A stretch of 57,813 nucleotides of DNA from NCBI RefSeq assembly GCF_009729205.1, contig NZ_VTHB01000010.1, positions 1 to 57,813 on the forward strand, in the 5' to 3' direction. Position 1 is the stretch's first letter. Each line of letters starts with the position of its first letter. The stretch is from Mycobacteroides sp. CBMA 271. Lineage in GTDB: Bacteria; Actinomycetota; Actinomycetes; Mycobacteriales; Mycobacteriaceae. Below are positions 8,469 through 17,485 of the stretch, one piece after another. Under the pieces are notes generated by a model. It did not search any database. It saw only the letters and a list, made by a program, of their open reading frames with translations, and was not told where the DNA came from. Both the position numbers and the translations under genes were made by a program.

Positions 8469-9791
8469 ATGACCCGACCCAATACCGCGATCATCGGCGC
8501 CGGCATCAGCGGGCTCACTTCCGCAAAGATGTTGTCCGACTACGGAATTCCCTACACGTGCTTTGAGACTTCGGACCGGATCGGAGGCAACTGGGCGTTC
8601 GGCAACCCCAACGGTCACAGCAGCGCCTACCGCTCGCTGCATATCGACACGTCTCGGCACCAGCTCTCCTTCCGAGATTTCCCCATGCCGGATAGCTACC
8701 CACACTTCCCCCATCACACGCTCATCAAGCAATACCTCGAGGACTACGCAACCGCATTCGACCTCAAAACCAACATCGAGTTCCAGAACGGCGTTGTCCA
8801 CGCCGAGCGGCTCTCCGACGGAGGCTGGGAACTACTGACGCAGGCGGGCGAACGGCGGCAATTCGACCTTCTCGTCGTCGCCAACGGCCATCACTGGGAC
8901 CCAAGACAACCCGACTTCCCGGGCACGTTCACCGGCACCACCCTGCACTCGCACCACTACATCGACCCACGCACGCCGCTCGACCTCATGGACAAGCGGA
9001 TCCTGGTCGTCGGCCTGGGCAACAGTGCCGCGGACATCGCCGTCGAGCTCTCATCGCGGGCCACCGGGAACACCGTCGCCCTGTCCACCCGGTCCGGCGC
9101 CTGGATCGTGCCGAAGTACGTTGCGGGGCAACCCGCCGACAAATACTTTCGCACCAGCCCGCATATCCCGATGTCCTGGCAACGCAAGCTGTTTCAAATG
9201 ATGCAGCCACTCATGTCCGGCCGGCCCGAGCAGCTGGGGCTGCCGGTGCCGAATCACAAGTTCGGAGAGGCGCACTTCACCCAGTCCGTCGAGCTGCCAC
9301 TGCGGCTCGGATCGGGCGACATCGCTCCCAAGCCCAACATCAGTCGCCTCGAGGGTGAGACGGTGCATTTCGCAGACGGCACGTCAGAAGATTTCGACGT
9401 CATCATCTACGCGACGGGATACAACATCACCTTCCCCTTCTTCGATCCGGAGTTCATCAGCGCCCCCAACAACCGCATCGACCTGTACAAGCGGATGTTC
9501 AAACCTGGACTGGACGATCTGATCTTCGTCGGCCTCGCTCAGGCGGTTCCGTCGCTGTTTCCCTTCGTCGAATGCCAGGCCCGGCTCGTGGGCGCGTACG
9601 CGGCCGGTAAGTACCGGCTGCCTTCGGTCGACGAGATGCACGACGTGATCGAGGCCGAACATCGCAAGTACACCGGGCACATGTTGGACCGCCCGCGACA
9701 CACGCAACAGCTGGACTATTTTCTGTACGAGCACGACATGAGAACCAAGGAGATCCCGCGCGGATTCGCTCGGGCGGGAGGCGTGGCATGA
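8469..9791 (+). CDS. Flavin-containing monooxygenase (FMO/BVMO type)
   Basis: A 440-residue two-dinucleotide-fold monooxygenase. GAGISG near the N-terminus binds FAD and VGLGNSAAD near residue 180 binds NADPH. Between them FTGTTLHSHHY matches the FxGxxxHxxxY fingerprint of FMO and Baeyer-Villiger enzymes, and YATGYN is the usual late motif. The ATG at 8469 has AAGGAG just upstream and gives the standard N-terminus. It leads a three-gene operon with an alpha/beta hydrolase and an acyl-CoA ligase (4- and 8-nt overlaps), which suits oxygenation, ester hydrolysis and CoA activation of a ketone-like substrate; that pathway is inferred. Confidence 0.9.
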   Translation: MTRPNTAIIGAGISGLTSAKMLSDYGIPYTCFETSDRIGGNWAFGNPNGHSSAYRSLHIDTSRHQLSFRDFPMPDSYPHFPHHTLIKQYLEDYATAFDLKTNIEFQNGVVHAERLSDGGWELLTQAGERRQFDLLVVANGHHWDPRQPDFPGTFTGTTLHSHHYIDPRTPLDLMDKRILVVGLGNSAADIAVELSSRATGNTVALSTRSGAWIVPKYVAGQPADKYFRTSPHIPMSWQRKLFQMMQPLMSGRPEQLGLPVPNHKFGEAHFTQSVELPLRLGSGDIAPKPNISRLEGETVHFADGTSEDFDVIIYATGYNITFPFFDPEFISAPNNRIDLYKRMFKPGLDDLIFVGLAQAVPSLFPFVECQARLVGAYAAGKYRLPSVDEMHDVIEAEHRKYTGHMLDRPRHTQQLDYFLYEHDMRTKEIPRGFARAGGVA

Positions 9792-10702
9792 ACCGTCAAA
9801 ACATCCGATTCAGCAGCAACGGCATCGACTGTGACGCATGGTTCTATCCCGCGGCCACGTCAACAGATTCGGCGCCCGTCGTGGTGATGGCGCATGGCCT
9901 TGGGGGGACTAAGGATTCCGGATTGGAACCGTTCGCCGAGCGACTGTCCGACGCCGGTATACATGCCTTCGCCTTTGACTACCGCGGCTTTGGGTCCTCT
10001 GACGGTTTTCCACGGCAACAGGTTTCGTTCAGCCATCAGATCGGCGACTACCACGCGGCCATTGCCGCGGCATTGCGACTTCCCAGGGTCGATCCGACAC
10101 GGGTAGTCCTGTGGGGTGTATCCCTGGCCGGCGGCCATGTGCTGACGGTGGCCGGCTCGCGCAACGATATTGCCGCCGTGGTCTCGGTGACACCTCTAGT
10201 GGACGGAATCGCGGCGGCGCGAGCAGCGTTGGGCGAGCACAGCGGTGGGATGCTGCTGCGTTCCGCGTTCGCCGGGATTCGCAGCCGGATGGGTCGTGGC
10301 CAACAAACCATCCCCATCGTCGGGCGGCCCGGCGAGCTGGCCGCATTGACATCCGACGGGTACTACGAGGCACACATGGCGATCGCCGGTCCTACGTGGC
10401 GCAATGAAATCGACGCAACGGTGGGCAGTCAGCTCGCGTCGTATCGACCTACCCGCTTCGCCGGACGAATCAACTGCCCCATCCTGGTTCAGATCGCCGA
10501 CTTCGACCGCGCCGCACCGCCATACGCGGCGGCCAAGGCCGCGTTCAAGGCACGGGCGGAGGTGCGCCACTACCCGTGTGGCCATTTCGGCGTGTATCAG
10601 GGGCAGGAGTACTTCGAGTCTGTCGCGGCACATCAAATCGGGTTCTTACAAAGGCATCTGGGTGTGACGGCCGCGTCGCTGACCGAAGCCGCCCGTGGCT
10701 GA
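9788..10702 (+). CDS. Alpha/beta hydrolase
   Basis: A 304-residue serine hydrolase fold. AHGLGGTKD forms the oxyanion-hole region, WGVSLAGGH the nucleophile elbow (Ser112), and YPCGHFGVYQG near residue 280 carries the catalytic His; the acid probably lies in IADFDRAAPP. The overall layout is that of dienelactone-hydrolase/YcjY-like serine hydrolases. The ATG overlaps the end of the monooxygenase gene by 4 nt. It probably cleaves an ester, lactone or similar product made by the monooxygenase. No signal peptide is seen. Confidence 0.88.
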   Translation: MNRQNIRFSSNGIDCDAWFYPAATSTDSAPVVVMAHGLGGTKDSGLEPFAERLSDAGIHAFAFDYRGFGSSDGFPRQQVSFSHQIGDYHAAIAAALRLPRVDPTRVVLWGVSLAGGHVLTVAGSRNDIAAVVSVTPLVDGIAAARAALGEHSGGMLLRSAFAGIRSRMGRGQQTIPIVGRPGELAALTSDGYYEAHMAIAGPTWRNEIDATVGSQLASYRPTRFAGRINCPILVQIADFDRAAPPYAAAKAAFKARAEVRHYPCGHFGVYQGQEYFESVAAHQIGFLQRHLGVTAASLTEAARG

Positions 10703-12272
10703 GACCATTCAGGAGCTGGTTCGCGCCCGCGCATATGACGACAATGCCGCTCTTGTCTATCGAGGCGAGAAGTGGACCTGGCGGGAACTTGTGACCGAGT
10801 CAGCCTCCCAAGCAGCGGCATTGATCAGGATGGCCGATCCCACCCGACCACTTCATGTGGGCACCCTGTTGGCCAACACGCCCGCAATGGTGATGGCGAT
10901 GACGGCCGCGGCCCACGGTGGATACATCCTGTGCGCCATCAACAACACCCGCCGCGGCGACGGGTTGTTGCGCGATATCCGCAAGGCGGATGTGCAGATC
11001 CTGCTCGTCGATACTGAGCATCGGGATCTGCTCAAATCCTTGGACATGTCCGGCATATTGGTGATCGATGTCGACGGCGACGATTGGCACTGGGAGATCA
11101 GCGCGGCCGACGAGCTCCAGCCCTACCGAACGGTCGGTACGCTCGACCCCTTCATGATGATCTTCACCTCGGGGACCAGTGGTGACCCGAAAGCTGTTCT
11201 CGTGAACCACATGACGGTTCTCGTCGCGGCGCAAGCACTGGTAACGAGATTCTCCCTTTCCCCGGCCGACGTGTGTTACGTCTCGATGCCGCTGTTCCAT
11301 TCGAATGCTGTGCTCGCGGGCTGGGGGGTGGCCGTCGCGGCGGGTGCCACCCTCGCCCCGGCGAAATTCTCTGCCTCGCGCTTCCTCGCCGACGTACGGG
11401 AGGTGGGCGCCACCTATATGAACTACGTGGGTAAGCCGCTGGCCTATGTGCTGGCCACCTCGGAGTACGCGGACGATGCAGCCAATCCCCTACGCGTGGC
11501 ATTCGGCAACGAGGCGTCTGATCACGACATCACCGAGTTTGCACGGCGATTCGATGTGATGGTGTACGACGGGTTTGGATCCACGGAGAACGCCGTCATC
11601 ATCACCCGCGAGGAAGGAACGCCAGCCGGGTCCATCGGCAAGGGTTTCCCCGGCGTCGCCATCTACGACGCCGATTCGCTGACCGAGTGCGCACTGGCCG
11701 AGTTCGACGCGCACGGAGTCCTGTCCAACTTTGATGACGCGGTCGGCGAGTTGGTGAATACCCAAGGAGCGGGCTTCTTTTCCGGCTACTACAACGACGC
11801 GAACGCCACCGACGAACGCCTGCGCCACGGGATGTACTGGTCGGGCGACCTTGCCTACCGGGACGCCGAGGGCTGGATATACCTTGCGGGACGGACCGCC
11901 GACTGGATGCGGATCAACGGCGAGAACCTGGCCGCCGCGCCTATCGAGCGGGTGCTGCAACGGCATCCGGCGGTGAGCCAGGTTGCGGTGTACGCGATTC
12001 GCGATACTTCTGGCGGTGATCAGCTGATGGCCGCACTGGTGCTGCGCGGCTCCTTAGCCCCGTCCGAGCTCACTGATTTCCTTGCCGCGCAGGAGGATCT
12101 GCCTCGAATTGGTTGGCCTCGGCATGTCCGCCTAGCAGAGAGCCTCCCCTCCACCGCAACCAACAAGATCCTCAAGCGTGCGCTGGCTTCGGATGGCGTC
12201 CATGTCGGAAGCGACGTTCTCTGGCAGCGCGAGGAGCGCGGGACGGTGTATTCGCATGTGTTGCTGGAGTGA
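10695..12272 (+). CDS. Acyl-CoA synthetase (ANL superfamily, FadD-like)
   Basis: A 525-residue AMP-forming acid-CoA ligase. FTSGTSGDPKAVLV is the P-loop-like motif, GFGSTENA the ATP-binding region, YWSGDLAYRDAEGW the Asp hinge region, and GRTADWMRINGENL follows. The C-terminal TATNKILKRAL supplies the catalytic lysine. The start is GTG at 10695, overlapping the hydrolase gene by 8 nt. It would convert a carboxylic acid from the preceding enzymes to its CoA thioester for further degradation. The acid is not known. Confidence 0.9.
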   Translation: MAETIQELVRARAYDDNAALVYRGEKWTWRELVTESASQAAALIRMADPTRPLHVGTLLANTPAMVMAMTAAAHGGYILCAINNTRRGDGLLRDIRKADVQILLVDTEHRDLLKSLDMSGILVIDVDGDDWHWEISAADELQPYRTVGTLDPFMMIFTSGTSGDPKAVLVNHMTVLVAAQALVTRFSLSPADVCYVSMPLFHSNAVLAGWGVAVAAGATLAPAKFSASRFLADVREVGATYMNYVGKPLAYVLATSEYADDAANPLRVAFGNEASDHDITEFARRFDVMVYDGFGSTENAVIITREEGTPAGSIGKGFPGVAIYDADSLTECALAEFDAHGVLSNFDDAVGELVNTQGAGFFSGYYNDANATDERLRHGMYWSGDLAYRDAEGWIYLAGRTADWMRINGENLAAAPIERVLQRHPAVSQVAVYAIRDTSGGDQLMAALVLRGSLAPSELTDFLAAQEDLPRIGWPRHVRLAESLPSTATNKILKRALASDGVHVGSDVLWQREERGTVYSHVLLE

Positions 12273-12330
12273 CTGAAGTTGTTCACCAATCCCCTTGCAG
12301 GGCAGCATCTGTCACGGTAGATTCGAATGC

Positions 12331-13677
12331 ATGTTCGACTCCATGGGGGATGCTGAGCTGATCGACGTGATCACCGCGGCACAACGAGCTGAGGCCCAGG
12401 GCGCCGCGCGGCGACTGGCCGCGATCGGCGCCCTGGTGGACCGGCACGCCGATCCCAACCAGGAAGAACCCCAGGACCGGTTCGCCGTGGACCGCTGGGA
12501 TGAGGTGGCCGCCCAAATCGCTGCCGCCCAGGGCATCACTCACGCGTTGGCCTCTCACCAGATGCGCTACGCCTACGTGCTGCGACACCGTCTCAAAGCC
12601 GTGGCGGCCCGATTCACCGACGGACACAGCGACTTTCGCACCGTCGCCCTCATCATCGGACGCACCGAGCCACTCGAGGACGATGCCGTGGTCGCCGCCG
12701 TGGACGCCGCGATCGTGGCCGCGATACCCCGCTGGGAACGCTGGTCGGTCAAACGCATCACCGCCGCCCTGGACGCCCTCGTCTACCACCATGATCTCGA
12801 CGCGGTACGGCGCACCAAAACCGCCGCTGATGACCGACACCTGCAGATCCGACCCCTGGACACTGGGAACCCCCTCGCCGAAATCTGGGGAGTCCTACAA
12901 ACCCCGCACGCCGTCGCCCTCGATCGGCGCCTCGACCTGCTCGCCGCCACCGTTTGCGGCGCCGACCCACGCACCAAAGCCCAGAAGCGCGCCGACGCCA
13001 TCGGCGCCCTCACCCAAGGCCACGACCAGATGCACTGCACCTGCATCGATCCCGACTGCGCCGGCCGCGCAGCGGCCGACACCCCAGTAATCGTGCACAT
13101 GGTCGCCAACCAAACCACCCTCGAAGACCCCGAGAACACCGAGCCCGCCCAGATCTCCGGATTCGGGGTCATCAACGCCGAACAAGCCCGCCACATCGCC
13201 GCCCAACCGGGCACCCGCACCCGCACCCTGACATCCGAGGGCACCGACCGCTACCGGCCCACCCGCGCCCTGGACGCCTTCGTGCGGTGCCGCGACCAGA
13301 TGTGCCGATTCCCCGGCTGCTCACAACCCGCCGACAAAGCCGACCTCGACCACAGCATCCCCCACGCCAACGGCGGACACACCGACGCCGACAACCTCAA
13401 AGCACTGTGCCGCAAACACCACCTACTCAAAACCTTCGGCGGCTGGCGCGAAATCCAAGAACCCGACGGCACCATCATCTGGAAAGCACCCACCGGACAC
13501 CTCTACACCACCACCCCGGCCAGCAACCTGCTCTTCGCCAACCTCACCCGAACACGCACCCGCACCCAAAACCGCCAACAACGCCACACCACCGAACGAA
13601 ACCACAACCGAAACGACCGACTGCAACGCCAAGCCCAACAAGCCGCCTACGCCCAAGCCAACCCCCCACCCTTCTAG
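12331..13677 (+). CDS. DUF222/HNH endonuclease-domain protein (13E12 repeat family)
   Basis: A 448-residue member of the mycobacterial 13E12/DUF222 family. The N-terminal two thirds are helical DUF222. The C-terminal part is an HNH domain: CRFPGCSQP, then DLDHSIPHANGGHTDADNLKALCRKHH with the paired Cys and the catalytic His. The tail is basic (RTRTRTQNRQQR). The ATG at 12331 starts the normal DUF222 N-terminus; a TTG at 12295 is in frame. These proteins occur in many copies in mycobacteria, sometimes at phage-like element borders; their role is not established. It shares the CTAG at 13674-13677 with the convergent MFS gene. Confidence 0.9.
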   Translation: MFDSMGDAELIDVITAAQRAEAQGAARRLAAIGALVDRHADPNQEEPQDRFAVDRWDEVAAQIAAAQGITHALASHQMRYAYVLRHRLKAVAARFTDGHSDFRTVALIIGRTEPLEDDAVVAAVDAAIVAAIPRWERWSVKRITAALDALVYHHDLDAVRRTKTAADDRHLQIRPLDTGNPLAEIWGVLQTPHAVALDRRLDLLAATVCGADPRTKAQKRADAIGALTQGHDQMHCTCIDPDCAGRAAADTPVIVHMVANQTTLEDPENTEPAQISGFGVINAEQARHIAAQPGTRTRTLTSEGTDRYRPTRALDAFVRCRDQMCRFPGCSQPADKADLDHSIPHANGGHTDADNLKALCRKHHLLKTFGGWREIQEPDGTIIWKAPTGHLYTTTPASNLLFANLTRTRTRTQNRQQRHTTERNHNRNDRLQRQAQQAAYAQANPPPF

Positions 13678-14936
13678 CGACTCCAGGTGTCTTCCAGCAT
13701 CCGAGGCTTGCACGCCTGGAACGCGCCGACGCCCAGCACGGTGATCGCGACGAGCAGCAGTGCGAACGGTGCGTACCAACCACCGGTCACGTCGTGCAAC
13801 ACACCGAACAACACGGGGCCCAGGCATGCGACGGCATACCCAACTCCCTGTGTGAAGCCGGACAGCGCCGCGGAACCGCCAGCGGTACGGGTACGCAGAT
13901 TCACCAGCGTCAGACCCAACGGGAATGTCGACGGCCCGAATCCGAGCACGATCACCCACAGCGCAGTCGCCGTCATCGGCATCCACAGCAGCCCGCCGAA
14001 ACCGACCAAGAAGCAGACCAAGCACGCCGCCACCAACGGGAACGGGTTACGCATGCGGGCCGCGAGCGGCGGGATGGCCAGCGTGCCAAAGAATCCCACG
14101 CCGGAGAAGAGCGCCACCATTACGCCGCCCAGCGCGGCGCTACCGCCGGCCGAGGACAGGATCGCCGGGATCCAGGTGAACATCGAGTAAGTCACGAGGG
14201 ACGTCATGCCGAACATTCCGGCCATGCCCCACGCCAACGGTGAACGCCAAACCTGGCCCACGGCAGCTGAATCCGCATGGACTTCGGCGGAGTGGTCTGC
14301 GACATCATGACCACGGCGGGCGATGACGACACCGATCCACGGCAGCAGGGCTGCGATCGGAACCAGCACCCACGCCCCCAACGAGAATCGCCATCCATAC
14401 GCGTCAGCGAGCGGAACCGCGGTGAGCGCCGGCACCGTGGTGCCGATCTGAAGCACCGTCAGGTAGGCCGCGCTCATCAGCGCAACGCGATGAGAGAAGT
14501 ACCGCTTGACCAATGGCGGGATCACCACGTTGCCGATGCCCATGCCGAGCAAGGCCACGCAGGACAGCACCACCAGCCCACCCGTCGAGGTCATCGCGGG
14601 TCGCGCCGCCATGCCGATGACGGTGGCCACCACGGCAGCGAGCGTGGTGCGCTCGAGACCGAACCGCTCGGTCAGCGCGGGTGTCACCAACCCAGCGACC
14701 GCGAACATGGCCGTCGGAAGCATCCCGAACACACCGATCACCGCGGAACCAAACCCAACGTCCCGCGAGATCTCGGTCAGCAACGGAGTTAGCGAGGTGA
14801 CCGCCGAACGAAGGCATAGGGCGAAGAGCAGGATCGCGACCAGCACCATCAGACGCCCACGGCGCAGCGCGGCAGCCGATACGCCCCGCATCGATTCATG
14901 CATGGCGGTCCCGGTGTCGTGCGCTGTCGTGGTCAA
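13674..14936 (-). CDS. MFS transporter, CynX/NimT-like
   Basis: A 420-residue protein with 12 hydrophobic helices. LLFALCLRSAVTSLTPLLTEI in the first helix and the GLVTPALTERFG loop are typical of the CynX/NimT group (cyanate and nitroimidazole permeases of the major facilitator superfamily). The chosen start is TTG at 14936 because AGGAGG lies 7 nt before it; an ATG at 14943-14941 is out of frame. It is divergent from a GntR/FCD regulator, which probably controls it. The substrate cannot be read. Confidence 0.88.
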   Translation of the reverse strand: MTTTAHDTGTAMHESMRGVSAAALRRGRLMVLVAILLFALCLRSAVTSLTPLLTEISRDVGFGSAVIGVFGMLPTAMFAVAGLVTPALTERFGLERTTLAAVVATVIGMAARPAMTSTGGLVVLSCVALLGMGIGNVVIPPLVKRYFSHRVALMSAAYLTVLQIGTTVPALTAVPLADAYGWRFSLGAWVLVPIAALLPWIGVVIARRGHDVADHSAEVHADSAAVGQVWRSPLAWGMAGMFGMTSLVTYSMFTWIPAILSSAGGSAALGGVMVALFSGVGFFGTLAIPPLAARMRNPFPLVAACLVCFLVGFGGLLWMPMTATALWVIVLGFGPSTFPLGLTLVNLRTRTAGGSAALSGFTQGVGYAVACLGPVLFGVLHDVTGGWYAPFALLLVAITVLGVGAFQACKPRMLEDTWSR

Positions 14937-14937
14937 C

Positions 14938-14985
14938 GTTCATCCTCCTATGCGGCCCCGCAAATCATAGGATGAATGGATGAAT
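14938..14985. promoter_or_regulatory. Repeat-rich divergent promoter, candidate GntR operator
   Basis: TCCTATG (14946-14952) and CATAGGA (14966-14972) form a perfect 7-bp inverted repeat. A tandem octamer GGATGAAT occurs twice at 14970-14985, and its near-complement GTTCATCC is at 14938-14945. All lie in the MFS/GntR divergent region, and the left arm includes the MFS ribosome site. Confidence 0.55.
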
Positions 14986-15026
14986 ATGTTCAACGTGATT
15001 TCCGCCGCACGCTACGATGAGCCGTC

Positions 15027-15731
15027 ATGCAGCCGGTCCGTCGCCAAACACTGATTGGCCAGGTCACCGAGCAACTCCGCGAGGAGATTCTGTCGGGACG
15101 CTGGGCCATCGGCGGGCGCATCCCTACCGAACCTGAATTGTGCGAGCTCACCGGGACCTCTCGCAACACAATTAGAGAGGCCGTTCAGGCCCTGGTCCAT
15201 GCCGGGATGCTGGAACGACGGCAAGGTTCCGGCACCTACGTGCTGTCCATGGGCGGCAGTGGATCGGCCATCGCGGACTACTTCGCCGCAGCCAACGACC
15301 GCGATCTGATCGAACTGCGACAGACCCTCGAAGTGACAGCGGCCGGGCTCGCCGCGCAGCGACGTGATGAGGATGACATCGAGCAGCTGCGCGCCCTGTT
15401 GCGGCGTCGCAACGAACTGTGGGCACCCAGTCAGGTCGCAACGCAGCACGTCGAGGACGCCATTTCCACCGACATCGCGGTCCACCGGGCAGTGGTGGCC
15501 GCCAGCCACAATGCCCTCTACCTGGAGCTTTACGACTCGCTATTGGGCCTGATGGACCACTACATGCGCGGCAATCCCATCGGTGCGGAATGCTCCTTCG
15601 AGCACGAACACACCCGGCTCGTCGAGGGCGTCATCGCCGGAGATATCGACGCCGCCACGGCAGCCACCGAGCAGTTGTTCACCGAGCTGAGCCTGCGCCG
15701 CCGGAACTTTCCGTCCCCCGCACACGACTAG
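15027..15731 (+). CDS. GntR/FadR-family (FCD) transcriptional regulator
   Basis: A 234-residue regulator with an N-terminal winged helix (IPTEPELCELTGTSRNTIREAVQALVHAGMLERRQGSGTYV spans residues 31-71, quoted here only as its landmark ends IPTEPEL and GSGTYVL) and a C-terminal helical FCD ligand domain with the DIAVHRAVVAASHN metal/ligand region. It starts at ATG 15027, 90 nt from the divergent MFS start, and is followed 6 nt later by the copper chaperone gene. It probably senses a small organic acid and controls the MFS transporter; control of the downstream genes is possible. Confidence 0.9.
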   Translation: MQPVRRQTLIGQVTEQLREEILSGRWAIGGRIPTEPELCELTGTSRNTIREAVQALVHAGMLERRQGSGTYVLSMGGSGSAIADYFAAANDRDLIELRQTLEVTAAGLAAQRRDEDDIEQLRALLRRRNELWAPSQVATQHVEDAISTDIAVHRAVVAASHNALYLELYDSLLGLMDHYMRGNPIGAECSFEHEHTRLVEGVIAGDIDAATAATEQLFTELSLRRRNFPSPAHD

Positions 15732-15737
15732 CTGAAC

Positions 15738-16202
15738 GTGAAGATCGTCATTCCCGCAGCGATAGCGCTGTCGCTGCTCGCCGGCTGTTCAGCCCATGAG
15801 CCCACCCCGTCCGAAGAGTCTGCCAAGGTCACCATCACCGATCAGTGGGCCAAGTCCGCTCCCGACGGATCCATGACCTCCGTATTCGGCACCATCCACA
15901 ACACCGGATCCACCGAGGCCCGCATCGTGTCGGCCACCTCACCCGCGGCGCGCTCGGTGGAACTGCATGAGGTCACCGCTGGCGGACTGATGCGCCCCAA
16001 GGAGGGCGGAGTCGTCATCCCGGCCAATGGCGAACACAAGCTCTCCCCCGGCGGTGATCACGTCATGCTTATGGGACTGACCACTCCGCTGCGTCCCGGC
16101 CAGGACGTCGTCGTCACGCTGGCGTTTCAGGACGGCTCCACCACGCCCGTCACCGCGCAGATCCGAGACTTCGCGGGTGGCAACGAGAACTACCAGCCCT
16201 GA
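15738..16202 (+). CDS. PCu(A)C copper chaperone lipoprotein
   Basis: A 154-residue protein beginning at GTG 15738. A short signal peptide ends in the lipobox LLAGC, so the mature protein is lipid-anchored outside the membrane. The PCu(A)C copper motif is present in order: ELHEV, then GLMRP, then GDHVMLMG (His, Met, His, Met ligands). Such proteins carry Cu(I) to cytochrome oxidase or other cuproenzymes. Two nucleotides separate it from the Tat-exported peroxidase gene, the pairing seen in Streptomyces as ECuC with DtpA. Confidence 0.9.
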   Translation: MKIVIPAAIALSLLAGCSAHEPTPSEESAKVTITDQWAKSAPDGSMTSVFGTIHNTGSTEARIVSATSPAARSVELHEVTAGGLMRPKEGGVVIPANGEHKLSPGGDHVMLMGLTTPLRPGQDVVVTLAFQDGSTTPVTAQIRDFAGGNENYQP

Positions 16203-16204
16203 GC

Positions 16205-17404
16205 ATGACGCGTCGTTCCTTATCTCGTCGGGGGCTCATCGTGGGGGGTGGCGCCGCAGCCGCCCTCACGGCGGGCGCCGGATTGTCGGCGTTATCCGCC
16301 CAGTCAGAGGCGGCACGTCCCGACAGCGCGCCCGCCGTCGAACCGTTCTACGGGCCGCATCAGGCGGGAATCATCACCTCAGCGCAATCGCACGCGTTGT
16401 TCCTCGCGCTGGATCTGCTGCCAACAGACGCGCGCACCGCCCGCGAGAATCTGCGATCGATACTGCGTCTGTGGAGTACCGATGCGGCCAGGCTGACCCA
16501 GGGGCTGCCCGCGCTGGCCGACACCGAACCGGAATTGGCCACGCCCACTGCACGATTGACGGTCACCGCCGGGCTTGGCCCGTCAGCCTTCGCCAAGGTC
16601 GGCCTGGCTGACAAATGTCCCGTCTCCGCGCGGGACTTCCCGGCCTTCTCCACCGACAAGCTCGACGCGCGGTGGTGCGGAGGCGATCTGCTGCTGCAGA
16701 TCTGCGCCGACGACATGCTTCTGGTCACGCACGCCGCCCGGGTGCTCCTGAAGAACGTTCGATCACTGGCTACCGAGCGCTGGCGCCAGGCCGGATTCCG
16801 CACGCCCCGCGCGGAAGATCCGTCCGGAGCCACCATGCGCAATCTCATGGGCCAGGTCGACGGCACCGTAAACCCCAGCGGTCCCGAGTTCGACAGCCTG
16901 CTGTGGCACCAAGGTGAAGACCACGAGTGGCTCAGGGGTGGCACGCTTCTCGTCCTGCGCCGGATCACGATGGACCTGGACGGCTGGGATCAGCTGGACC
17001 GCAAGCTTCGCGACCTCGTGATCGGCAGAAAGACAGACACCGGCGCGCCGCTGACGGGCGAGAAGGAATCCGACGAGCCCGACCTGCAGATGACGCGTGG
17101 CGGTATCCCCGTCATCCCCACAACCTCACACCTCGCACTGGCCCGGCACCGCAACCCACACGAGAAGTTTCTGCGGCGCCCGTACAACTTCGACGACGCC
17201 CCGCTACCCGGCACCTCGTCGAACTCCGGCCTGATCTTCGCTGCGTACCAACGTGATATCGCTACCCAATTCGTCCCGGTGCAGCGGCGTCTGGCCGAAC
17301 GTGATGAGTTCAATCAATGGAACACCGCTGTCGGGTCCGCCGTGTTCGTCATGCCGCCGGGAACCGCGCAGGACGGCTACCTCGGAGAGTCACTGCTCAA
17401 CTAG
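16205..17404 (+). CDS. Tat-exported Dyp-type haem peroxidase
   Basis: A 399-residue DyP peroxidase. The N-terminus has a twin-arginine signal (RRSLSRRGLIVGGGAAAAL), so it is folded and haem-loaded before export. GQVDG at residues 216-220 is the DyP GxxDG motif with catalytic Asp219; the proximal His is expected in the HLALARHRNPH stretch. It follows the PCu(A)C chaperone by 2 nt. Members include EfeB (haem/iron-linked) and DtpA (copper trafficking); the neighbouring chaperone favours the second, but the function is inferred. Confidence 0.92.
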   Translation: MTRRSLSRRGLIVGGGAAAALTAGAGLSALSAQSEAARPDSAPAVEPFYGPHQAGIITSAQSHALFLALDLLPTDARTARENLRSILRLWSTDAARLTQGLPALADTEPELATPTARLTVTAGLGPSAFAKVGLADKCPVSARDFPAFSTDKLDARWCGGDLLLQICADDMLLVTHAARVLLKNVRSLATERWRQAGFRTPRAEDPSGATMRNLMGQVDGTVNPSGPEFDSLLWHQGEDHEWLRGGTLLVLRRITMDLDGWDQLDRKLRDLVIGRKTDTGAPLTGEKESDEPDLQMTRGGIPVIPTTSHLALARHRNPHEKFLRRPYNFDDAPLPGTSSNSGLIFAAYQRDIATQFVPVQRRLAERDEFNQWNTAVGSAVFVMPPGTAQDGYLGESLLN

Positions 17405-17446
17405 CCGGCCGTACGCACCTGCTGCGCGGCACGCTCGCAACCTCTT

Positions 17447-17465
17447 GCAAGTTAGGGTTACCTAA
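17447..17465. promoter_or_regulatory. IdeR-like iron box upstream of MerR gene
   Basis: GCAAGTTAGGGTTACCTAA agrees with the mycobacterial iron-box consensus TTAGGTTAGGCTAACCTAA at 14 of 19 positions. It contains the shorter palindrome TTAGG-N4-CCTAA. It ends 20 nt before the chosen MerR start. Confidence 0.5.
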
Positions 17466-17485
17466 GTTTTAATGGTGAGGTGAGC

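Noticed and set aside
12331..13677. HNH/13E12 gene as proof of a mobile element or homing endonuclease
   Set aside because: Flanking inverted repeats, an integrase or an attachment site were not seen, and the family is common as single genes in mycobacterial chromosomes.
12954..14243. 429-codon plus-strand frame across the HNH and MFS genes
   Set aside because: The translation is an Arg/Pro/His-rich string that spans two convergent well-supported genes; it is an out-of-frame shadow.
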